Below, piece after piece: positions 10,227-25,238 of a stretch of DNA of 64,000 bases (position 1 is its first letter; each line of letters begins with the position of its first letter). Position numbers and translations under genes: made by a program. Below the pieces are notes generated by a model, which had not been told where the DNA came from, ran no database searches, and was given only the letters and a program-made list of their open reading frames with translations. Source of the DNA: Lithospermum erythrorhizon (taxonomy: Eukaryota; Streptophyta; Magnoliopsida; Boraginales; Boraginaceae); contig JADFUC010000925.1 in assembly GCA_019722365.1 (NCBI GenBank), positions 1 to 64,000 on the forward strand, read 5' to 3'.

Positions 10227-13200
10227 ATGATGATGAATCATGTGAAGATGGGTTTTAAAAGAGTGGTGTGTTATATGATATTATTTGTTGGATGTTTGAT
10301 TCTGGTAGCTAATAGGGTAGGGAACATGAAGAGTCCAAGAGAGGGGAAAGAGATGAAATTTCCAAAGTTGAATTCAAAATTGGTATGAGATTCTTGCCTA
10401 ATATCGTGATATTTAGTAATTCATGTGTTTAATTGTTTTTTTCGTAGTATCGATCATATTTTCTTTTCCTGATATAACTAATATACCAAAACGCCTTACT
10501 ACCTATGCCATAACAAGACATTGCTTGCACTTCTCGCTAAGCCAAAATAATTCCCAAACAACTTCCTTATTAGTTCAATGAGCAAGCGTCATCTGACCAT
10601 CTCGAATTCGCTACCCCGTCAGACGCAGCCTTTCTGTATGACGTACGCACGCCGATATCGCCTGCTTATTTGTTTATCTTGCAATCTAATGAACAGTTCT
10701 TTAAAATAATGTTATGCTTTTGTTTTACCTTATCATGAATAAATAGTGATTGCTTGTACATTCATTTAGTTTGTGAATATATGGTAATTCTTCAACTCAG
10801 TTATAACTTATACGGCAGAGGAAAATTGGAGAGTGAATTCAGACTTGCTTCCTGTTTTTCCTTTGTGTGATATAATTATTTCTCATTAGCTTATCTCTAT
10901 TCGGAAATAATTTCCTTGTTATCATAGGGGCAAGGCTACATAATACTGACCCCCACGCCCCCCACCCCACTTTCTCGAACCTCTCCAGAGGGATTAGCTT
11001 CCATTAGTCCCCTTGCTAAATTAATATTGTAAGACCTCTGAAGTTTTTCATTTATCTGCTGAGTCGTTGCCAAGTTTATAAAACCTCCAATATCATAATA
11101 CCTATAGGTATATTTCCATTTTGATAAATCACAAAATGTTTCCAATTTGAGATAACAAGTAGGAGGAAAGATTTGAAATGTGAGAGAAACCCGAACTTTG
11201 TAAAGTTTTATGATTTTGTAAACTTCTCATAAAAGTTAATTATTTTCCCTTCTTATTTCAAGTTATCTGATTATATGAAAGTTTTAGCTTTGATAGGTAT
11301 CACTTTTTCCATCAACAATTACAACATGCCCTAGTGCCTCTTAAGAGGCTCTCACCTAAGCGGAGTAAGGAGGGAGTGGATTGTACTCAACCTTACCCCT
11401 ATGATAACAAAGAGGCTGTCTCCGGATTGTATCACTTTTTTCATGTATTAGATCTCTTTTATTTAGTGAATAAAATGTAGGATTTTATGAGATGATAGTG
11501 TCAAAAACTCACAGTTTCTATTGTAGGAAGTTCATATGCAAACTCTGATGGCATCCTCACGTTCCGAACTTCCAGATTTGGACCAACCTTCTAGTTTCCC
11601 CTTTTCTGTTCCAGATCCATTTACTTCACGGGTTAAGCCTACGACTGTGAGACATCTTTCTGAAAGTCCAAATCCCCCAAACAAGAACATTCCCGAAAAA
11701 AGCGAGGTCAATTTGATGAATGGAGTTACTGTTGGTGTTTCAACAATAATGATATACTCCTCTGTTGTTTTACTGATTTTGTTATGCTGCTGTATAGCTT
11801 TTAAAAGGAGGTCTGTAGGAAAAAAAGATGATAGGCCTCTTCTCAGCTTGAGCTTAAGTGACAATTCTTCCGGTACTCCCTAGATCTCTGCTGGGGACAT
11901 TAGTTGCTGGATGCAGTATAAATGTGCTTATGTGCTTAATGTTACTTAATTCTAACTTTTGATGTTTCAGCTTCATCAAATTCATATTATTATGGAGCGT
12001 CGTCAACACACAAGGAGCAATGTGATCAGTCATTTGCGGATGCTCCTAACCACTATGAGCTGTGTGATAAATTTAAATTGTTACCACTCAAAGTTCAGAA
12101 CTCAACTGAGATAGGGTCAGCAGAGTCTCTGTATCAGAAGCCACCTGCTATATCGGGTTCACCAGGACTACCTACTCTGAATCCTCCTCCTGGGAGACCA
12201 GGGAAATCTGCTCCTCCACCCCCACCACCTCCAGTTGTATCAAATGCACCCCCACCACCTCTTCCTCCCGGTAAGAAGAAGGGTCCACCTCCACCTCCTC
12301 CACCACGGAATGGTGGTCCTCATCCTCCACCAATGGGCTTAAAGGCAACTCGGTCTTCTTTACCTAACCAAGGCCATCAATCGACTAATGCTGAATCTAA
12401 TTATGAAGGAGCTGATGCATCAAGAACGAAGCTGAAACCTTTCTTCTGGGATAAAGTTCAAGCTAATTCTGATGATTCAATGGTTTGGAACAAAATCAAA
12501 GAAGGCTCATTCCAGTTAGTAACCCCCCTCTCTTATATGTGCCTTTTAGTATGTCATGTAGCTTCATCTCTAAAGAAAGCTTGTTTCCAGGTTTAACGAG
12601 GAGATGATTGAATCGCTATTTGGTTATGCTTCTTCCGAAAAAAGCAAGAAACCATCAGCATCCCAGGATAACGCAAATGAATCTATTCAACTTATCGAGC
12701 CAAAGAAGGCACAGAATTTAGCAATTCTTCTTAAAGCATTAAATGTGACTACAGAAGAAATTTGCGATGCACTTCAAGAAGGTAACTACTTGTATTTTTC
12801 CTTTTAGATGAAGATATTACAGAGATAGCATCTTGAAAGTAAGCAAACTTATGCTTTATCCTGTAAATGAAAATCTGGGTGAAATTCGAAGAGATGTTTT
12901 GAAAAATGACTTGATTCACGAACAAATAATTCAGTGTTTGGACTTTGGACTAATGTTACTTGAAAAGGCTTGTTACATAAGAAGTGAATTTCATAATTCC
13001 TCACATAGCATCAATTCAACTTCTAATCTTGATTAGGAAATGAGCTTCCTGCGGGACTACTACAAACGTTATTAAAGATGGCACCGACACCTGAGGAGGA
13101 ACTAAAGTTAAGACTATATGATGGTGAAGTATCTCGACTTGGAAATGCTGAGCGCTTCCTGAAAGTTGTAATTGAAATTCCATTTTCTTTTATGAGGCTA

Positions 13201-14568
13201 GAATCATTGCTCTTCATGTGCACCCTTCAGGAGGAAGAACCAGTAGTAAGAGAGTCATTTGCTACCTTAGAGGTGAGAGTTCACTTCTTGTTAATTGAAT
13301 AAATGGATTGCTTGAGGTCACTATATACTAAGCATATTATATATTTGTGAGTTTGTTGACTCAAGCCGAAAGGTGTATACATTTTATATCCAGGTACAAG
13401 TTAGAACTACAAAGTGAACAAAAAATAGATAGTGTCTTAGTGATGTATGACAAGGAACTACAAAGTGAACAAAAAATAGATAGTGTCTTAGTGATGTATG
13501 ACAAGGAACTTTCTCTCCATAACCCTGAAAACGAAATAAGCACAACAAACTTTCAGCAAGTACAACCATCATTAATTCTAGATATACCCTAGACCCTCTT
13601 TGATTGGGTGGGATTAGCCAATACTCTAGGTACTGAGCACATATTTGAATATCCAAGTCAATTAAAGTTTTTATTTCCATTTCATTAATCATACTAATTC
13701 CATTTCATGATATGAACTCAATTCACAGGCTGCGTGCACGGAACTCCGTAAGAACAGGTTATTTCTCAAGCTTCTCGAGGCTGTTCTTAAGACTGGAAAT
13801 CGCATGAACGATGGCACATTCCGTGGTGATGCACAAGCATTCAAACTTGACACACTTTTAAAATTATCAGATGTTAAAGGGAAAGACGGAAAAACTACAC
13901 TCCTCCATTTTGTTGTTCAGGAGATAATTCGTACAGAAGGGATTAAAGCTTTTCGAACTGCAAGAGATAGAAGGAGCTTTAACAGTATTAAGTCTGATGA
14001 GCTGAATGAGGATTCTTCAGAGGATTCAGAAGATGAATATCGAGAACTTGGTCTTCAGGCTGTGTCTAGTATAGGCAATGACCTTGAGAATGTGAAAAGG
14101 GCTGCTATTTTAGACTCTGATGGTTTATCGGGAACTGTAGCTAAGTTTGGTAACTCACTCGTCAAAGCCAAGAACTTTCTGAATTCAGAAATGAAGAATG
14201 TTGATGAGGACAATGGATTTAACCAGGTTTTGAAGGGCTTTGTAGAGGGAGCTGAGGCTGGCATTATGCATTTGCTAGAAGAGGAGAAGAGGATTATGGC
14301 TCTAGTCAAAAGCACTGCTGATTACTTCCATGGAACTGCTGGGAAGGAAGAGGGATTGCGAATATTTGCCATTGTTCGCGATTTTCTAGTGCTTCTTGAT
14401 AAGATATGTAGAGAAATTAAAGTTGCCCCTAAAAAGTCATTTAGAAATAAGAAAAGAGAAGATTTTGCCCCAGCTCGCCAAATTCCGTCTTCTGATCCTC
14501 GTAAAAGGTTAGCTCCTAAAATCACTGAGAGGCGGGTGGATAGTTCGAGTTCAGATGAGGAAACTTAA
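10227..14568 (+). CDS. Type I formin-like protein (FH1-FH2)
   Basis: Membrane-anchored actin nucleator. Exons: 10227-10382, 11527-11872, 11971-12514, 12591-12781, 13037-13272, 13729-14568, all GT-AG and in frame, giving about 770 residues. Order of parts: an N-terminal hydrophobic signal segment in exon 1 (VVCYMILFVGCLILV); a Ser/Pro-rich outer region; one membrane span at about 119-144 (VVLLILLCCCIAF, then KRR); an FH1 region at about 237-288 with runs of 5-7 prolines; and an FH2 domain from about 318 (KLKPFFWDKV) to near 735, containing KTGNRMNDGTFRG and KLSDVKGKDGKTTLLHF, the actin-binding core. The C-terminus is basic.

Type I plant formins span the plasma membrane and link the wall to cortical actin. 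The FH2 part is certain. Exon 1 is less so: it is joined by frame and by its signal-like character, and an extra small exon in the 1.1-kb first intron cannot be excluded. Which family member it is cannot be settled here. Confidence 0.9.
10920..10990 (+). mobile_element. Au-like SINE fragment in formin intron 1
   Basis: 'ggggcaaggctacataata' followed by 'ctgacccccacgcccccca' resembles the conserved 3' half of Au-type plant SINEs (a 'gggtaaggctgcgtacaat' block, then a C-rich stretch). It is short and diverged. Confidence 0.45.
11317..11445 (-). mobile_element. Au-like SINE in formin intron 1
   Basis: On the minus strand this reads 'atccggagacagcctctttg', then 'ggggtaaggttgagtacaat', a C-rich part, 'agcctcttaagaggcacta' and a TTGT-rich tail. 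This is the block order of the Au-type SINE family spread through asterid genomes. It lies about 80 bases upstream of formin exon 2. Confidence 0.65.
13404..13505. repeat. Perfect 51-bp tandem duplication in formin intron 5
   Basis: Two identical adjacent 51-base units begin at 13404 and 13455 ('gaactacaaagtgaac...'), and a third start ('gaact') follows at 13506. They lie wholly inside the intron 13273-13728. Identity of the units points to a recent duplication. Confidence 0.9.
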
Positions 14569-16318
14569 GAATACTAATGAACCAGGTAACAAAATATTCT
14601 TTATTTCATCAGCGCCATTTCAGATGTCCATTCGATGCTATATCTTTCACTTTTGGAATTTCTCATACATGGTGGTGTATGACCAAGAGAAACTTGGTTC
14701 GTTGTTCCTAATTTGCCATTGTAGTTGAGTGAACCCCAAATCATGGTTGCCAAGTTAATTACAAGAGCCACTTCAGTCACTGTATGCTTACCTTTGAAGA
14801 ATATAAATCTTAAATTCATGGCTTAGTAGAAAAAAGCTTCTCATGGAAGAAATCTACTTAGGGATTACTAATTTGATACTTCTTAGTATCATTTTTTGTA
14901 GTTTTCATTCCTTTTTTGGTTCTAATTTGTATCATTAGTAACTGTTGTACAGATAATTTTAATGTGAATGACATCGAATTTTGTCGATTCTTATTTATAT
15001 CTACAACTTGTTGATACAATAATAATTAAAATACTAGGCAGTAGTGTGCAAGATTACTCAATTTCAATAGGTGCACAATCGGCTCGAAAGAGCGGAAGGG
15101 TCAGCGGGTATTAGGGCTGGTAACGTTACAAATGAAATTGGTCATTATGTTTTTATTTATATACTAATATCAAAACGATGTCGTTTCATTGTAAAAGGAG
15201 TGGTTCAACCGATCGCCTTCAACAATTGAAATCATACTGATGTTAGATACTGCTGTGATTTTACTGAATTGGGCCTGCACTTCGCATTACGCCTCCTTTG
15301 TTATCTCAGGGTAAACCAACCTCTCTTACTCCCCACTTCTAGCGGAAAAACCTCTTCAAAGATATCGAGGCATGTTGATGTTGATTGAACCTAATTTTAA
15401 TCAACCAACATGCCCGAGTCTTTTCACATGAAAAATCTATATGCCCTCTTTGCATCATCTACACAGCCACACCAAACAGGGTCTAATTTTTGATTTTTAT
15501 AATATCGTGACTGTTCCTTTCAAGTACTGTATTCAGTACCTACATATATTGAAAAAGTTGCAATGGTTGAAAAACAAATTTGACTATGTTGCATAACATA
15601 AGAGTGAATTAATCTTTTGTTGTTCATTGGTTTGTTGTATCTGAAAGGCAACTATTGTACTTTGCTAAATATGTAATCTCATAGTGTTGATGGAAATATT
15701 TTAAGATCTTGGTTAGATAGATATTAGATAGGTTATGTCTCCATTTGTCAAGAAAATTAAGGCCTAGTAATTATTTTAAAGTGAAACAAATGTTTTGGAG
15801 ATTAACATGGTATTTTGTAGCCTTGCAAATCTGCCGGCCCCAATATCTGTCGATTCACACGTGGTGGTTGTAATCAAGGACGTAGCATTCTGTATTGAAT
15901 GTTTTCATATAACATAGTAGTTATAGCTAATAAGCGTTTCCTGATTTGTAAGTTAACAGTGAATGAACCAGAAATGAGATAACACATTGATGAAGAATTA
16001 AGGTAATCATGACCAGGCCTGATGGGATTGTGTAGTGATTACCCTTAAAAGTAATGTAACTTCAGTAAGTAGAAACACAGTCTGCTACATTATTGTATTT
16101 CATGAATTAAGTCCAGACTCTATATTGATATTGTTTGCATTCCTCTGAGTGAATAAAATTTGGTTGATTAGATAATAATATTCTGTGCAATTATTTGTTA
16201 TATTTATAATATTCATTTAATGAATAAATTAGATGTACATGGTAGGTACAACTTGCAATATGGAGAAAATAACCTACTTGATGAATTGATCCAACACGAT
16301 TGAGCTTTCTTGAATCTG
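14569..16318. other. Intergenic region between formin and receptor kinase
   Basis: The genes converge here, so this holds the 3' flanks of both. Apart from the SINE remnant at 15283-15400 and AT-rich sequence I see no gene. Confidence 0.6.
15283..15400 (+). mobile_element. Au-like SINE remnant
   Basis: 'cctcctttgttatctcaggg' leads into a pyrimidine-rich 'aacctctcttactcccc', then 'aacctcttc...gaggca' and 'tgttgatgttg'. Block order matches the element in the formin intron, in the opposite orientation. It is strongly diverged. Confidence 0.5.
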
Positions 16319-19280
<2,962 letters not shown>

Positions 19281-20035
19281 TTTCTTTGCATGGAGAGCAA
19301 TGTAATTTTTTATTAGTTTAAGCAATAAATAGGTCTCCTGGTAGCACACAAGATTGGACTTTTTATGATTTATGATAATTGGTAACGACTGCATATGTCA
19401 TGAAGGTCTCAAGTGATTTCAACTAAAAGCACACTGACACAGTAAAAAAAACTTTGTGAAATGATTATTTTGCCCCTAAACAAAACTTCTTCAAACACTA
19501 TACTTATAAATAGAGGAGGTTAGAATAGTAAATTTATAATTTTTATTTTACTGTTTCGGATACAGCAGTCGTGCTCTCAAGTCAAGCGGACTTTGCACTG
19601 TTGCATTTATAAAACTTAAATGAGTGGAAGTAGTTGGTCAGGCTTTTCAAGAATGATTGTGAGAGTCATTTAATGTGGAGCAAGTGGTTGAATTAGAGGG
19701 GTGGCCGTCACTTAAATTTTTTTAAAATAAATTTTATTATTAAAAATAAAATTTTATCTTTTATTTATTTAAAAAAGCTTAAGTCAAGCTTCAACTTAAA
19801 TAAATTTATATAACTTTCTTTTTATATAATATTGAAGCTTATTTTTACATAAAATTTATGGTTCTGTCATTGGACTGAAAGATACTTGAAGGAGACATGC
19901 ATGCACCGATGCCTATGCATTGCTATTGTATGTGAAGACGATGGAAACGTGTAACTATGTGTAGAAATATACGGCACTAGATGAGACTCTTTTTTTGGTT
20001 TCTTTGAGTTCGGCTAAAAATTAGACCCATGTGGT

Positions 20036-20500
20036 CCTGCAAGTAGTGCTGTTAATGAGACGGCAACAGACGTGCTATTCTGCCGAGCTTTTTTCTTACG
20101 ACCCAGAATTATCCGATATTTTCAAGTAACGAGTAAAAAAAATTACTCGAGTGTCGCTCGGTTAACCTTCGAGCAAGTTATCGAGCCAGATTTTTGAGTC
20201 GGTAACGCGCGCCGTGCTACTCCGATCCTTTTGAAAACTGACAATTTTTTGTATTTTTAAGAAAGTAGTCTTTTATTTTATACAATATATAATATTTTAA
20301 GAAAATAGTATTTTTATTTTATAGAATATTTTAATATTTTTTTGTATTTGAATCCCAAAATGTATAAGAAATTAAGATTTTTATTTTATGGCTAAATATG
20401 GCATGATATTTTATTTTTATCGGTAATATGCCGAAGGGTACCGGTTACTCGAGTCTGGCCTCATAAACACGAGTAATACTTTTACAGCACTGCCTGCAAG
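20036..20500. mobile_element. Non-autonomous hAT-type element with 8-bp target duplication
   Basis: CCTGCAAG occurs directly at both borders (20036-20043 and 20493-20500), a perfect 8-bp duplication as made by hAT transposases. The element between (20044-20492, 449 bases) has short inverted ends, TAGTGCTGT at the left against CAGTGCTGT read inward from the right. It has no transposase ORF. The inner part has ACTCGAG-type and 'aacgagtaa...ttactcg' inverted motifs. Confidence 0.88.
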
Positions 20501-21294
20501 TTTTATAAAAATAATTAGGTTTATGAGTGTTTCACACTTTAATGTTACGGAATATATCTTTAGACTAATGTCTAAATGTAATCAATGACTATTATCCTTT
20601 CAGAAAGATGAAGAAAGTTACAAATTAAAAAATGCCACCTTTTTTGCCATGTTGCATGCAACCTCATTAGATTGAAACAACCTGGGTAGCAAGTTGCCTG
20701 CAAGTTTTAGTAATTGCTTAAGAGTACTAAATTGATGTTTGCAAGAAGATTGTGTCTTAACTCTATCGACATAGCGAATTTGTCATTTATACAAGTTGAT
20801 TCGTTCGGTTATTTGAATAGCATGGTAACGATCTATTGGAGATGCTCCAACATACTTTACGATAGTGACATATTTTAAACCAATATTGAGAAAATTAAAG
20901 CATTAAATTTATTTAAACATTTTTTTTCATTATTGAAGGGAAAGAGGGGAGGGATACTTTTCTATATTTTGTGTCAAAAAGCTTATAATTGCATGATAAG
21001 CTCTACGTTTTTAAAAGTTGATGTGAGATCATCGTCCCCCTTAGTCTCCTCTAAACTCTGTAATAGGTGGTGATATGCATAAATGTGGATGGAGACTATT
21101 TCCACTTGCTTGGGACTCTTACATGGTATTGATTGCTTTGATTGGGTTTGTCCAATTTGCCTTGGCTTGCCTACACATTCTTTTATGAAGCATGTTTAGA
21201 ATGCATTTGAACTTATAACAAAAAATAAGGTTAGCAAAATACCCACAATTTTCAACTCAAAACAATTAGAATTAGGATGGAGAATATTAGGTGC

Positions 21295-21301
21295 AAAAAA
21301 A
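21295..21301 (-). terminator. Pol III terminator of tRNA-Ser
   Basis: Seven consecutive T residues on the minus strand begin one base after the tRNA 3' end, a standard RNA polymerase III stop. Confidence 0.9.
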
Positions 21302-21302
21302 G

Positions 21303-21384
21303 CGTGGACGGCAGGATTCGAACCTGCGCGGGCAAAGCCCACATGATTTCTAGTCATGCCCGATAACCACTCCGGCACGTCCAC
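21303..21384 (-). tRNA. tRNA-Ser (anticodon AGA)
   Basis: The minus strand gives an 82-base tRNA. The acceptor stem pairs GTGGACG with CGTCCAC, and the discriminator base is G at 21303. The A box (TGGTTATCGG), a long class II variable arm typical of Ser/Leu, and the B box GGTTCGAATCC are all present. The anticodon AGA lies at 21349-21351 in the loop CTAGAAA, reading UCU and, after inosine modification, UCC. No intron. Confidence 0.97.
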
Positions 21385-22510
21385 ATGTTTGCTACTCTAA
21401 GAAATGCTCTTTAGACATTGCAACAAAATATTTGGTTGTTTGAAAATCTGAAGTACCATTCTAATTTAGGTTTAATTAGGTTCAAGTGGCCATTATTAAA
21501 TATTAAGAAAATATTTGAGGGGCTATTATAACATATGTTTACAAAAAGTATCATTCTAATTTATGTTTATATATACCATATGTTTACAGTCTTAATTTAT
21601 GTTTACAAAAAAGTATATAACATATTAAGAAAATATTTGATTTCACAATTTTAAAAATTGGAGGGCCTATTATTAAATAGTTGACATTTTATTTTTTGGC
21701 TATTCTTAATATGATTCATCAATCAACCTCAGTTTTACATGGAAATTGGGAACAACCTTCTTAGAAGTTAGAATGCTGGGCCTTTACCCTTTAGGCTTTA
21801 TCATTGGTTTTGATAACCAAAACATCGATTCAGAAATAGTAACTTCAATTGAAACTACAAATAATAGCTTCATTTTTCTAACCATATAAGATATGCGAAA
21901 GTTTTATCAATCTTGCTCTCCAACTCACAAGTCACAACATGTCATTTGTCGAGTATAAACTTATTACCATATATGTTTTCCTCCCTCTATTTAATTTTAA
22001 TTTATTTGTAAGACCTTGTTGTTCATTTCATAGAAAAATGCAATAATAAGATTTATTATTTTTATTATCTAGTAGTTAGCTAGTTAACATATACGGAGTA
22101 TTTTGTTGTTCTGAATTGTGATCTATGTATGAGTACTATTTTTATTAGGGGAAGAATGCAAACATAAGATTGGTATTGTAAAATTGTAATTTGCACCCTC
22201 ATATGCATGCATGATTACACACACCATAATTGTACGAAATTTGAGTTCACATTACATTATTCACATGCATGATTACACTCACCATTATTGTTCATGCACA
22301 ATCTGGCATATGAGCTGGTACTATCAAATCAAACTTCAATCATTATTCTTCGATTCAGAATGTTTTATGTCTCGGAGCTTTCCTCACCAATCATCGAAAT
22401 CAAATGATCATTATTCATACTCATTATACTTCTCATTTCTATTTATCAAGAATTCAAGATATCAAAACTCATAACCTAGTGATAAAGTAGCGATTTGTGT
22501 GTTGATTAAA
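21385..22510. other. Intergenic region before the VAP gene
   Basis: AT-rich sequence. A short direct repeat 'catgcatgattacac' occurs near 22204 and 22264. Nothing else recognisable; it includes the VAP promoter, with no clear TATA box. Confidence 0.5.
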
Positions 22511-25238
22511 ATGTCGATCTCCGCCGAGTGGCACCACCATAATGCTGCCGGGAAGCGGCGGATATTTTGCCGGTTTTGGTATACAAGAACGGTGGCATCA
22601 TTATCTTCATCTTCATCTACTAAGCATATAAACACAGCTCAAAGTGGTCATAGTAATGGAGTTAGGCCTTCAAGTTCTGTTTCATCTGTTGCTAGATCAC
22701 TCCTCCCTGTTCCAAGGCGTCTCCGCCTCGATCCTGCTTGGAATCTCTACTTCCCTTGTATGTTTTCTATCCCAAAAAATTGTCGAGTTTGATTTTCAAT
22801 GTTGAGATTAACGAACTTTGGTGACTTAATTCACACTTGTAATGTTGACTTGGATCAAATTTATGTTGATAGCGAGAGGTATGCAATTTAATCCTAGATA
22901 ATTATATTGCTGCAGATTAATTCTCGAAAGTAATACAAAAGTTGTACATTCATCTATGCTTTGAACTTTGAAAATAGGGACGATTGTACAATATTTATCA
23001 TTTCAGAACCATAGTGCACCATTTGTGCCATTTTCGAAGACAATGTGCAACAATATAATGTAACTATCTGAGAAGGAACTACAACTTGATCCCATTATTT
23101 GAAACCAAATAGACAATTAACTCTTAATAGTCCAGTATGTTAATGTTATGGTTTATATATCTTTTACCAAGTATTATACCACATATACAAAAATACTTAG
23201 ATTTAAACACTACTCGAATTGGGAATTAGAGTTGGGTGGATGAAAATACCACTACTTATATGTCAAATTTTATTTAAAAAAAAATAAGTGAAAAAGTCGA
23301 ACTAATGATCAAATTTAACAAAGTGACCAAGCTTGACCTGTTTTTGACATCTTAGCGATAGAATAATGTCTAAATTAAACTAAGATTATTGAATTGAGAA
23401 TTTTAAAAAATGTTAGTAATGTTTGGTGTCATTCACTCATAAAACTATTAGACTAATTTTCTGTATTTTATGTTGTTGATGGCTCTTGAATGGTGAAGAT
23501 GAAGTGGGCAAGCAGGTGAAAAGTGCTGTTACAATTAAGAATACCAGCAAGTCTTTTGTCGCTTTTAAGGTATTCTCTATTCGGATATGATCCTCCACCT
23601 CCTTTATATGCATCACATTTTGTGTCCTGCTTCCTTTATGTGGGCTGTTTTATAATAGAATAAATTTGAATGTTTTGTTTCATATGCAGTTTCAGACAAC
23701 AGCACCAAAGAGTTGTTACATGAGACCTCCTGGTGGAATCCTTGTTCCTGGAGAGAGTCTCATAGCTACTGGTATACGGAACCATCTCTTTCGTCTCTCA
23801 CAACCGGGGAACCTTACTATAACATGGGGATTGTTTAAGATATCATTTTGTACTTTATATTTATTTGTGATTGCATTAACAGTTTTCAAGTTTGTTGAGC
23901 AACCGGAGAAAAGTGAGAAGGCGATGGACCATAAGACCAAGGTGAAGTTCAAGATTGTGAGTCTGAAGGTAGAAGAGGGAACAGATTATGTTCCCGAGTT
24001 GGTAAGTAATTTCTCAATTTTGTTAGGAGTTGGTAAGATTATGTACCAAGATGGTGTTTCCTGTTAATTGCATATACCATCTTCCGAGTTTGACAAAAGT
24101 CAAGACTAGTTCCCTGAAGTTTACTTTGTGCAATGGAGTTCTAGAGTTACAAACATATCACACAAACAGTCCCCGGAGTTTCATTGGTGCAATGGTAGTC
24201 CGAAGGTTATATATATACTAACGATGATGGAATACAATGACCATTTGTACAACAAGTTTGTAATTCCAATGAATACTATTGCATCAATACAAACTTTGGG
24301 GACTAAGTCTCAACTTTTACCAAACTCTTGTTGACTGCGCAATTATCTCCATAAGCATCATATCATCCTTAGACTATGTCCTGGAGATCAGTGTTCTAAC
24401 TTCTTTAATTGCAATAGCCAATATGGAAGCTTGAATCACATTGATGAAACTAGAGAAATACCAACATAAACACTATTCATGCAATGTTGTATAACTGTTA
24501 CATAGACGAGAACAATCTCTTACACTCACATCAATGTGTAGTTGTGTACACTGTACCATGTAGTTTATTGCAGTCTACCAATGTGAATTTATCAAGGTGG
24601 CAATGTTGAAAATCGAATGAGTTACTATATTGCATGAGTTATGACCCCTTTTTTCCAATACGTGAACCATCTACATCTACCCTTTCGAGTGAGCGTTTAG
24701 TCATTACACCAATCTCTGTTATGTAGTTTGATGAGCAGAGAGATCAAGTATCTGTTGAACGAATCTTGCGTGTTGTATTCTTGGATCCAGAGCGCCCTAG
24801 TCAAGTAAGCCTGATCTAGTTATGCTTACATTTATGTTGTTATCATCCGACTAATACATTTTGTTATACTTAAAAGGCATTGGTGAAATTGAAACGTCAA
24901 TTGGGAGAGGCCGAGGCTGCAATTGAATCCTACAAGAAGCCTCCGTCGGACACTGGATTTCGAGTACATGGGGAAGGCCTAATTATAGATGAATGGGTAC
25001 ATGTTATATCTGTCTTTATCCCCCAACACATTCTTCATTCTGTTTTTCTTCCACGACGATTGGATTACTTTATTGAAATAGCGAAAACTCTTCATTAGCT
25101 ACTTATCGACGTGTTCTTCATTCTTTAATTGGTAGATATCTATCATATATGTTGTTATTGCATTTTCTTGATTCTCAGAAAGAGAGAAGGGAAAGGTATC
25201 TAGCTCGGCAACAAGTTGATGCAGTAGACTCTTCCTAG
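22511..25238 (+). CDS. Vesicle-associated protein (VAP), MSP domain, plant type 4
   Basis: Member of the VAP/VAP27-related family; MSP domains bind FFAT-type peptides at ER contact sites. Exons: 22511-22757, 23499-23569, 23690-23771, 23883-24001, 24727-24804, 24877-24996, 25179-25238; 258 residues, all junctions in frame.

About 70 N-terminal residues are Ser/His/Arg-rich. Then comes the MSP domain (about 75-195), starting RLRLDP and containing VTIKNTSKSFVAFKFQTTAPKSCYMRPPGG, with conserved KNTSKS, TTAPK and MRPPGG motifs. A short acidic/basic helical part follows (KLKRQLGEAEAAIE) and then GEGLIIDEW and a charged C-terminus. No C-terminal membrane anchor is seen, which matches plant VAP4-1/4-2 proteins and differs from VAP27. 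Intron 4 carries a foldback element. Function at the membrane is inferred from the family. Confidence 0.93.
24085..24330. mobile_element. Foldback/MITE-like element in VAP intron 4
   Basis: Two arms of about 85 bases are inverted relative to each other: left 24086-24170 ('gagtttgacaaaagtcaaga...') and right about 24245-24328, whose reverse complement starts 'gagtttggtaaaagttgaga'. Both contain 'agt(t)ccc..aagttt', 'tgcaat' and 'ttacaaac' blocks in the same order. There is no ORF. The long arms recall Mutator-type foldback MITEs. Confidence 0.7.

Larger units (their letters stand above)
19281..21302. other. Intergenic region upstream of the receptor kinase
   Basis: It holds the kinase promoter (with a TATA-like 'tatttataa' on the minus strand near 19505, weak) and the hAT-type element at 20044-20492. 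No other gene is supported. Confidence 0.5.

Noticed and set aside
13347..13592. Open frame across the 51-bp duplication in the formin intron
   Set aside because: It arises because the repeat unit is a multiple of three. It is not in frame with the formin exons, and the family sequence continues directly from 13,272 to 13,729.
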